Part shown: positions 7,601 to 11,043 of the stretch, piece after piece
Layout: each line of letters begins with the position of its first letter
Numbering within the stretch: position 1 is the first letter of the stretch
Source of the DNA: Entophlyctis helioformis
Taxonomy: Eukaryota; Chytridiomycota; Chytridiomycetes; Chytridiales; Chytriomycetaceae
NCBI GenBank assembly: GCA_025526915.1
Contig: JAHLKH010000463.1
Location: 1 to 11,043, forward strand
Direction of reading: 5' to 3'
DNA length: 11,043 nucleotides
Notes under the pieces: model-generated
What the model was told of the DNA's origin: nothing
Seen by the model: only the letters and a program-made list of their open reading frames with translations
The model's database searches: none
Position numbers and translations under genes: made by a program

Positions 7601-8316
7601 CAGACGACATGCGAGTAGTGCGAAAATCCATCGACCATAACGGTAAAGTACCGCTTGCGTCCGTATCCCTCAGTACGGAATGGTCCGAACGTGTCGATGT
7701 GCAGGACCTCTCCGGCCCGCTTTGCGCTTGTCTCGCTGTGCTTGGGCATGGGTGCCGACTTTGCCTTGGCCAGGCTGCACGCGCGGCATAGCGACGAGCC
7801 CTTGGTAGCAGAGTGCTCCTTGACCATGGTGACACCACACGTGTGGTCTGTCACAATCGCCATGCGTGCCTCGCCCGGGTGGCACAGCCGCTGGTGTAGA
7901 ATCGACTCCGACACGCGCTCGTTGGCATCCTGCACCGCCAGTGCAGTCTGCATGGGGAAGTTGAACCCCATCTCCTCAGGCGGCGGCGCCATCATGACAA
8001 ACGCCTTGCCGACGACCTTGGGCGTGAACTGGTACAGGTTGTTCACCAGCTTGGTTGCCACGAGTCGCACGCCGTCCTTGGAGATCACAGCGCCGTCGTC
8101 CTTGAAGACAACGTCAAAGCCCAACTTGGTCAGGTCGTGCACCGCGATCAGCGTTGTGCCCAGGGATGGGACACAGAGCACGTCGACCAAATGGACATCT
8201 GACTCGAGGCCCTCCACAATGTCATGCAGCGCCAGAACGCCAGACCCCGTCACCTCCAGGTGGTGATTGCCAGCACCACACACGATCCCACGCCGCGGCG
8301 TAAAGTCGCTGAGCAC
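4618..8316 (-). CDS. copia-type Pol polyprotein (integrase, reverse transcriptase, RNase H), missing its N-terminus
   Basis: The open frame of 1232 codons has no internal stop or frameshift; 8314-8316 is a GTG, not a real start, and the frame is open to 8343. Numbering from 8316, residues 1-75 match the part after the protease active site (GAGNHHLEVTGSGV...VLCVPSLGTTLIAV). A gag-pre-integrase zinc site follows (H141, H146, C177, C180), then integrase with D208, D271 and E307 (NGIAERK). A linker holds an acidic run (488-530) and HQGEP-like repeats (547-577). Reverse transcriptase shows QFDVKTAFLHG (D837) and YVDD (921-924). RNase H shows D1083, E1124 (YEAE), D1160 and D1209, ending VADIMTKPLAKDTF. 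All catalytic residues I can place are present, so it was recently functional, but without Gag and protease it is not autonomous. Long antisense frames here are shadows. Confidence 0.95.
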   Translation of the reverse strand: MLSDFTPRRGIVCGAGNHHLEVTGSGVLALHDIVEGLESDVHLVDVLCVPSLGTTLIAVHDLTKLGFDVVFKDDGAVISKDGVRLVATKLVNNLYQFTPKVVGKAFVMMAPPPEEMGFNFPMQTALAVQDANERVSESILHQRLCHPGEARMAIVTDHTCGVTMVKEHSATKGSSLCRACSLAKAKSAPMPKHSETSAKRAGEVLHIDTFGPFRTEGYGRKRYFTVMVDGFSHYSHVVCHRRKSESAKHVIAYCRFLHTQIGKKVRTLRSDNAQEFVHGRLGKYMRKTGMKHQTTVPGVSAQNGIAERKIGVIMESVRAVMLDRSVAARWWPEAVQTVVHVQNRLPHAALDNRSPFEVWTGAKPWIHYFRAFGCAAYAINRVAQHSQNKAGAIGRECIFLGYENGTKGYRLYDLEARRVIISRSVRFDESLTTPFAAKDDKDAPTWSRPPVRAQGEIAAAAQDDFWIADDEERAALEAELEAEAVADDDEDDDLEGDDDLEGDDDDGDDDLEGDDDDGDDDNDGDVNDGGDCLAGGYQSAGPDAAVPHQGEPHQGEPHQGEPDQGELDQGELDQGEPQHGDAAPPPPQRAVEPQPQQQAVPRQATPEQNELLTAFFRDLLRQRAPRQPAAQQNPAGARERLRDRNAVPARQMLSYDRDFQQVNRPIDWEAEAAAPTPAARAAGSRQPPQDAPTALTLQLMGKTEMTRRVLRQDEDGLLYWVDAKALVVTNGRVYWQDAMGTAESRKRWGGPVQEEWDSIVENGVFMLVDRPTDGTPVIDLMWIFTEKADGRLKARLVARGDQQEDDVEVAAPVTSYTTVRVVLALAAILGLRLRQFDVKTAFLHGDLKEEVYTQQPMGFNDGTGRVWRLIKSLYGLRQAPLAWNEKFHTAMDEMGYACSDMVDACCYIKRQDKAFVIVVLYVDDLLVLTANNKMFAQLKEGLESRFAMKDLGEAQSFLGMKIDRDEATGNYHISNTKAIEKMLARVGMQDCKPVGTPMPTSTLEFGGPKTSQPVREVIGMLSHLARTTHPEISAAVGIVLRHVSEPTEHLWTHIKRILRYLKGVKDAFFVFSGDSVELSGFADADFAGDLADRKSTSGWTFYVGRSCVSWKSAKQKCVSLSTYEAETVAVSDACRELVWLRRMLEWLGFKQDGPTILRNDNSSCVTNTKGMLRLKSSKHIDIRNLYVREVVKSGVAKVVHVATEDNVADIMTKPLAKDTFNQHAGSLGMVLN
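6588..6677 (-). repeat. six 15-nt tandem units encoding HQGEP/DQGEL-type pentapeptides
   Basis: GGCTCCCCTTGGTGC-like units of 15 nt repeat six times with few changes. On the minus strand they encode HQGEP three times and then DQGEP/DQGEL variants. They lie in the linker between integrase and reverse transcriptase, where copia polyproteins vary most. The unit length keeps the frame. Confidence 0.9.
6727..6855 (-). repeat. acidic Asp-rich linker with DDLEGDD repeats
   Basis: About 43 codons encode mostly Asp with repeated LEGDDD units, from tandem CATCATCCCC/CGTCATCGCC and CTCCAGATCATC-type sequence on the plus strand. It follows the integrase domain. The run is an in-frame minisatellite; in some retroelements tails after integrase contact chromatin, but nothing here shows that. 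Confidence 0.85.
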
Positions 8317-8403
8317 AGAAGCGCGCGTGACATAAGTGTTAGATTATCGTCTGTTGGCTTTTCCAACTCTATGTCTCGCGTCTCTGCCTTTCCCTTGCTG
8401 TTC

Positions 8404-8546
8404 TATTCATTTGCCTGCCTCAGACGCTGTCGCCTGACAGCTCCTCTCCCTCTGTCTGTGTTGCAGGTACTTCTTACAATACATATTCATTTGCCTGCCT
8501 CAGACGCTGTCGCCTGACAGCTCCTCTCCCTCTGTCTGTGTTGCAG
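8404..8546 (+). repeat. 63-nt perfect direct repeat shaped like an intron 3' end, 17 nt apart
   Basis: Copies lie at 8404-8466 and 8484-8546 and are identical. Each runs from TATTCATTTGCC through a CTGAC branch-like site and a long pyrimidine tract to GTGTTGCAG. Copy 1 is followed by GTACTT, so 8467-8546 is an 80-nt GT...AG stretch whose removal leaves a single copy followed by ACCCGCAG. Which transcript it belongs to is not evident; it may be the leader of the downstream Gag gene. Confidence 0.85.
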
Positions 8547-8686
8547 ACCCGCAGTTCCCTGTGCCTTCGCTGCACTCGAGCAGGAACTCTGACAAGAACA
8601 GCCCTAGAAACAGCAATCTCGCCGCTCGCGGCACCCGCCTGGCCCTCACATCCCTTCTGACATCCCCCTCGTCGCTCGCGACGCCT

Positions 8687-9031
8687 ACTGGTCTTCCAGC
8701 CCCCACACTGCCCTCGTCGTCCTTCTCGTCGAGCTCAGTGCCTACCGGTTCTCCGGCCCTCTACACCGTTCTCAACGTCCTTCTTGTTGCGCTCGGCGTC
8801 CACTGGTCTTCCAGCCCCCACACTGCCCTCGTCGTCCTTCTCGTCGAGCTCAGTGCCTACCGGTTCTCCGGCCCTCCACACCGTTCTCAACGTCCTTCTC
8901 GTTGCGTTTGGTGTCCACTGGTCCTCCAGTCCCCACACTGCCCTCGTCGTCCTTCTCGTCGAGCTCAGTGCCCACCGGTTCTCCGGCCCTCCACACCGTC
9001 CTCAACGTCCTTCTCGTTGCGCTCGGCGTCC
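8687..9031 (+). repeat. 115-bp minisatellite, three units
   Basis: Units start at 8687, 8802 and 8917 with ACTGGTC(T/C)TCCAG and continue through CACACTGCCCTCGTCGTCC and CTCAACGTCCTTCT to GGCGTCC. A degenerate partial unit precedes them. Differences are scattered substitutions with no length change. As 115 is not a multiple of three, the frames rotate from unit to unit, which argues against coding. The plus strand is strongly pyrimidine-rich, so no frame on either strand meets many stops and the open frames here are shadows. Confidence 0.9.
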
Positions 9032-9132
9032 ACCATCTCTCTCTGTTGTCTCGCACCTTCTGATCTACCCAAACAACACGCCAACCAAACGCGACACAAC
9101 TCCGACCCACTTCCTTGACATCTCGTTTCTGA

Positions 9133-9149
9133 TTGGTCAATTCGACCAA
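9133..9149. repeat. short inverted repeat before the Gag start
   Basis: TTGGTC and GACCAA form a perfect 6-bp stem with a 5-nt loop, nine nt before ATG 9158. In the leader RNA it would be a small hairpin just upstream of the start codon. Function unknown; a TGGTC inside it could be mistaken for a primer-binding site but is not preceded by a CA LTR end. Confidence 0.5.
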
Positions 9150-9157
9150 CGCGTCAA

Positions 9158-11043
9158 ATGGACGCTATCTACAGCCTCTTCCCCAGCAGGCCGCCCCAGC
9201 CTGCACAGCCGACCAACGACGTCCTTGAGCTCCCCGGCGACTCCCCAGCCAAGGACCCCTCAACCGTCCCCACCGACGACAAGAAACCAGAGTCCCTGTT
9301 CTCACCTCCTCCTCCAAGCGACCATCCAAGCAACGACCCCCCAATCTTCTCCTTCGACAAGATGGCGCTCAGGTACCTCGACGAGCCCCCCCAGAGGGCC
9401 GATACACAGGCAACCAGGGACATCAATATCACCCATGCCAAAAGTAGCGAGACCAAGACCGTTGCCAACCTCCGTGGGGCCCTTGCGCCCGTCCTGGCAG
9501 CGTTTGCTAAACACACGGACGCTCTCGACTCGGAAGCCCGACACATAGTGGCCTTTATCAACCACCTGATCGACGAGAATACCAAGCTCAAACGTCACCA
9601 TGACAGCCTCGTACATATCGTCAACCAAAACGCCGACCTGACCACTCAGTCCGCGTCCCACTTTGCCAAGCTCTTCAACGGTCTTTCACAATCTCTCACC
9701 TACGCGGAAGAGCTCAACGCTGCCCTGCTGGTCCGTATCGAGGCGCTCGAAGGACGCGGTATCACCGCCCCAGCTTCGGACCCTGACAACCAGAACCGCA
9801 GTTTCCAATCCCAGATCGGCAAGATCCCCTTCTTCTCCGGTACCAACAGTGACAAGAATCCCGACGTTGTCCACACCGATTGGCTTAAGTTTGTCTCACA
9901 AGTCAACAATGCATTCCGCTGCTACCCCTCAACCACTCTCCTCCCTTCCCAGATTGTCGGCCTTGTCATCAGCCGCCTCGAGGACATAGCCCACATGTGG
10001 GCCAACGAGTGGTTCGATTCGGTACCTCCTGAATCCCAGACATGGACCGCCCTTCGCGACGCTGGCAAGACCCGATTCACCTCCCACTCTGTCCAGTTCA
10101 ATGCGTCCAACCGTCTCGAGTTGTGGCACAAGTCTCCATGGACAGCCCCACCATTCACGTCGCTGATTGCCGAGTACCCTACTCTCATGAAGGATGCTGA
10201 CCACGGGTACAACAAGCAGAACGTCCTCTCCTTCGCCAAGCTCTTTGACCCTCTACTCAGGGCCCACATTGTCACAGACTGGAAAAAGTTCGACTCCATG
10301 AGGTTACTCGTGGATCACACTGCCAAGAAACACACAGAGCTTCGCGAGGCCGGCTACACTGAAGAGGCCCTCCGCGTTCCCAAGCCTGCAAACGCGACCC
10401 CTGCTCCCACCCAACGCGTCCCCGTTCCTGTCCGGCAGGTCTCGGCCCCGCCTCTGGCATCGTCGCGTCCCATCAATTCTTACAACGATGTCTCGCTCAC
10501 GGCCATGAAGTCGCTCACTCCCGAGGGTTACGCTTGGATCATCTCCCGCGGCGGTTGCGTTCGCTGCCGCAACCCGTCCCACCAGTCCTCGGACTGCCCC
10601 ACCTACAAGGCGACCGTCATCGATCCAAGGTTCGTCCCTGCTCGTCACTCTCGTCGCACTCCTGTTGCCACTCCCGTGCACCCGACTCATCCCCCACCTG
10701 GCATACCTTTAGAGCCGCAGCCGCCGGTGGTGCCCCCACCCCCGCCGGTAGCTATGCCGCTGCCGCCGGTGGTGCCCCTGCCCCCGCCGGTACCGCCAGC
10801 TCCACTACTGCCTGAGTCCGTGCCAGTGACAACGCCTGCTACTCCAAGCAGTGGAGATGCCGTCGATGATGTGCCTTGCCGGAATGAACCCGTCGAAGAC
10901 GTTGCCCCCCCATCTCTCGTCTCGCCTACTGTCTCCCACATTGCGGGCACCTTCATGGGGGCTCCCTGCACCGCTACCATCGACAGCGGCAGCTCGGCCA
11001 TGATTGTCTCTCGTCAGTGGGCCAACAGATGGCACCTCACGCC
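9158..11043 (+). CDS. Gag-protease part of an LTR retrotransposon polyprotein (probably Ty3/gypsy), runs off the window
   Basis: One frame stays open from ATG 9158 (upstream stop 9116-9118) to the window end: 628 codons plus two bases, with no stop. The N-terminal 90 residues are Pro/Ser-rich. Residues about 95-205 look helical or coiled. From K222 (KIPFFSGTN...TDWLKFVSQVNNAF) to about 420 is a capsid-like Gag domain with conserved aromatic residues. A CCHC knuckle C-x2-C-x4-H-x4-C (C467, C470, H475, C480) is the nucleocapsid. A Pro-rich repeat linker follows (about 519-555), and then a retropepsin start with ATIDSGSSAMIVS (D609). Reverse transcriptase and integrase should lie beyond the window. 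Gag shape and the protease motif favour Ty3/gypsy, but the domain order that would prove it is not visible. Confidence 0.88.
   Translation, partial: MDAIYSLFPSRPPQPAQPTNDVLELPGDSPAKDPSTVPTDDKKPESLFSPPPPSDHPSNDPPIFSFDKMALRYLDEPPQRADTQATRDINITHAKSSETKTVANLRGALAPVLAAFAKHTDALDSEARHIVAFINHLIDENTKLKRHHDSLVHIVNQNADLTTQSASHFAKLFNGLSQSLTYAEELNAALLVRIEALEGRGITAPASDPDNQNRSFQSQIGKIPFFSGTNSDKNPDVVHTDWLKFVSQVNNAFRCYPSTTLLPSQIVGLVISRLEDIAHMWANEWFDSVPPESQTWTALRDAGKTRFTSHSVQFNASNRLELWHKSPWTAPPFTSLIAEYPTLMKDADHGYNKQNVLSFAKLFDPLLRAHIVTDWKKFDSMRLLVDHTAKKHTELREAGYTEEALRVPKPANATPAPTQRVPVPVRQVSAPPLASSRPINSYNDVSLTAMKSLTPEGYAWIISRGGCVRCRNPSHQSSDCPTYKATVIDPRFVPARHSRRTPVATPVHPTHPPPGIPLEPQPPVVPPPPPVAMPLPPVVPLPPPVPPAPLLPESVPVTTPATPSSGDAVDDVPCRNEPVEDVAPPSLVSPTVSHIAGTFMGAPCTATIDSGSSAMIVSRQWANRWHLT
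10721..10804 (+). repeat. two 42-nt units encoding a Pro/Val-rich linker
   Basis: CCGCCGGTGGTGCCC recurs 42 nt apart (10721 and 10763), each followed by CCCCCGCCGGTA. This gives two 14-residue units of the PPVVPPPPPVAMPL type between the zinc knuckle and the protease. The period keeps the frame. Confidence 0.8.

Larger units (their letters stand above)
4464..8343 (-). mobile_element. 5'-truncated Ty1/copia-type LTR retrotransposon
   Basis: Domain order integrase, reverse transcriptase, RNase H marks the copia (Pseudoviridae) type. The 3' half is complete: polyprotein end, polypurine tract and an LTR-like end. At the 5' side the frame meets a stop at 8344-8346 (TAA on the minus strand), just where the protease DSGA..H region would be expected. 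Gag, the protease active site, the primer-binding site and the 5' LTR are absent. Sequence character changes to pyrimidine-rich repeats beyond about 8350. The truncation may be a breakpoint of a nested insertion. Confidence 0.85.
8328..9157 (+). other. non-coding region between the two elements, probable 5' LTR/leader of the right-hand element
   Basis: No supported gene. From left to right it holds the copia breakpoint (about 8328-8346), a 63-nt direct repeat with intron-like borders (8404-8546), a minisatellite of 115-bp units (8687-9031) and a short inverted repeat (9133-9149) just before the Gag start. An LTR plus leader is expected upstream of Gag. A TG at 8328 (TGACATAAGTG) is a possible LTR start, but the second LTR is outside the window and I see no convincing tRNA primer-binding site. 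Confidence 0.4.

Noticed and set aside
9135..9150. TGGTC... as a tRNA primer-binding site for the right-hand element
   Set aside because: It is not preceded by an LTR-type CA end and is better explained as part of the 6-bp inverted repeat. No tRNA match can be shown without a search.
8561..9548. Plus-strand frames of 185 and 254 codons through the minisatellite
   Set aside because: The 115-bp unit rotates through all three frames and pyrimidine-rich sequence lacks stops. The second frame runs out of phase into the real Gag frame.
1..11043. CRISPR array, tRNA or rRNA genes, bacterial operon features
   Set aside because: No regularly spaced palindromic repeats, cloverleaf-like sequence or rRNA-like stretch was seen, and introns and LTR elements indicate a eukaryotic nuclear region.

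Overview
The window is GC-rich nuclear DNA from a eukaryote, most probably a fungus. Introns of ordinary fungal size interrupt the genes (75 and 80 nt, with GTACGT/GTAAGC donors, CTGAC branch-like sites and CAG acceptors). The first gene is a Pof1-like member of the NMN adenylyltransferase family, and two LTR retrotransposons fill the right half. Codon use favours C/G at third positions. I cannot place the organism more precisely; zoosporic fungi and GC-rich basidiomycete yeasts both fit.

Left third (1-4482), three plus-strand host genes. (1) 41-1026 is a cytidylyltransferase-fold NMNAT/Pof1-like protein carrying both nucleotide-binding motifs, but its frame breaks near 500-520. (2) 1044-2599 is a two-intron gene for a probably mitochondrial alpha/beta-hydrolase-like protein whose nucleophile elbow reads A-H-A-F-H instead of G-x-S-x-G, so it looks like a pseudoenzyme. 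Its start lies almost on top of the stop codon of gene 1. (3) 3080-4482 is an unrecognised low-complexity Ser/Ala/Gln/His-rich protein with an ambiguous splice structure.

Middle (about 4464-8343), minus strand: a Ty1/copia-type retroelement with an intact 1232-codon integrase, reverse transcriptase and RNase H frame, a polypurine tract and a short 3' LTR. Gag, the protease active site and the 5' LTR are missing, cut off near 8328-8346.

Right (about 8328 to the window end), plus strand: a region of about 0.8 kb with a 115-bp minisatellite, then a long open frame from 9158 that runs off the window. It encodes Gag with a CCHC knuckle and a DSGS retropepsin start, probably Ty3/gypsy-type. The two elements are head to head, and the right one may be inserted into the left one.

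The most unusual signal is a pattern seen three times (2856-2932, 3736-3854, 8404-8546). In each case a direct repeat of 19, 48/49 or 63 nt ends exactly in CAG. The first copy is followed immediately by GT, and the second copy is followed by new sequence. Removing the stretch from that GT to the second CAG gives intron-sized pieces (58, 70 and 80 nt) and leaves one copy of the repeat. This looks like intron gain or intron 3'-end duplication, or else a recurrent assembly artefact. It is the best candidate here for something undescribed.
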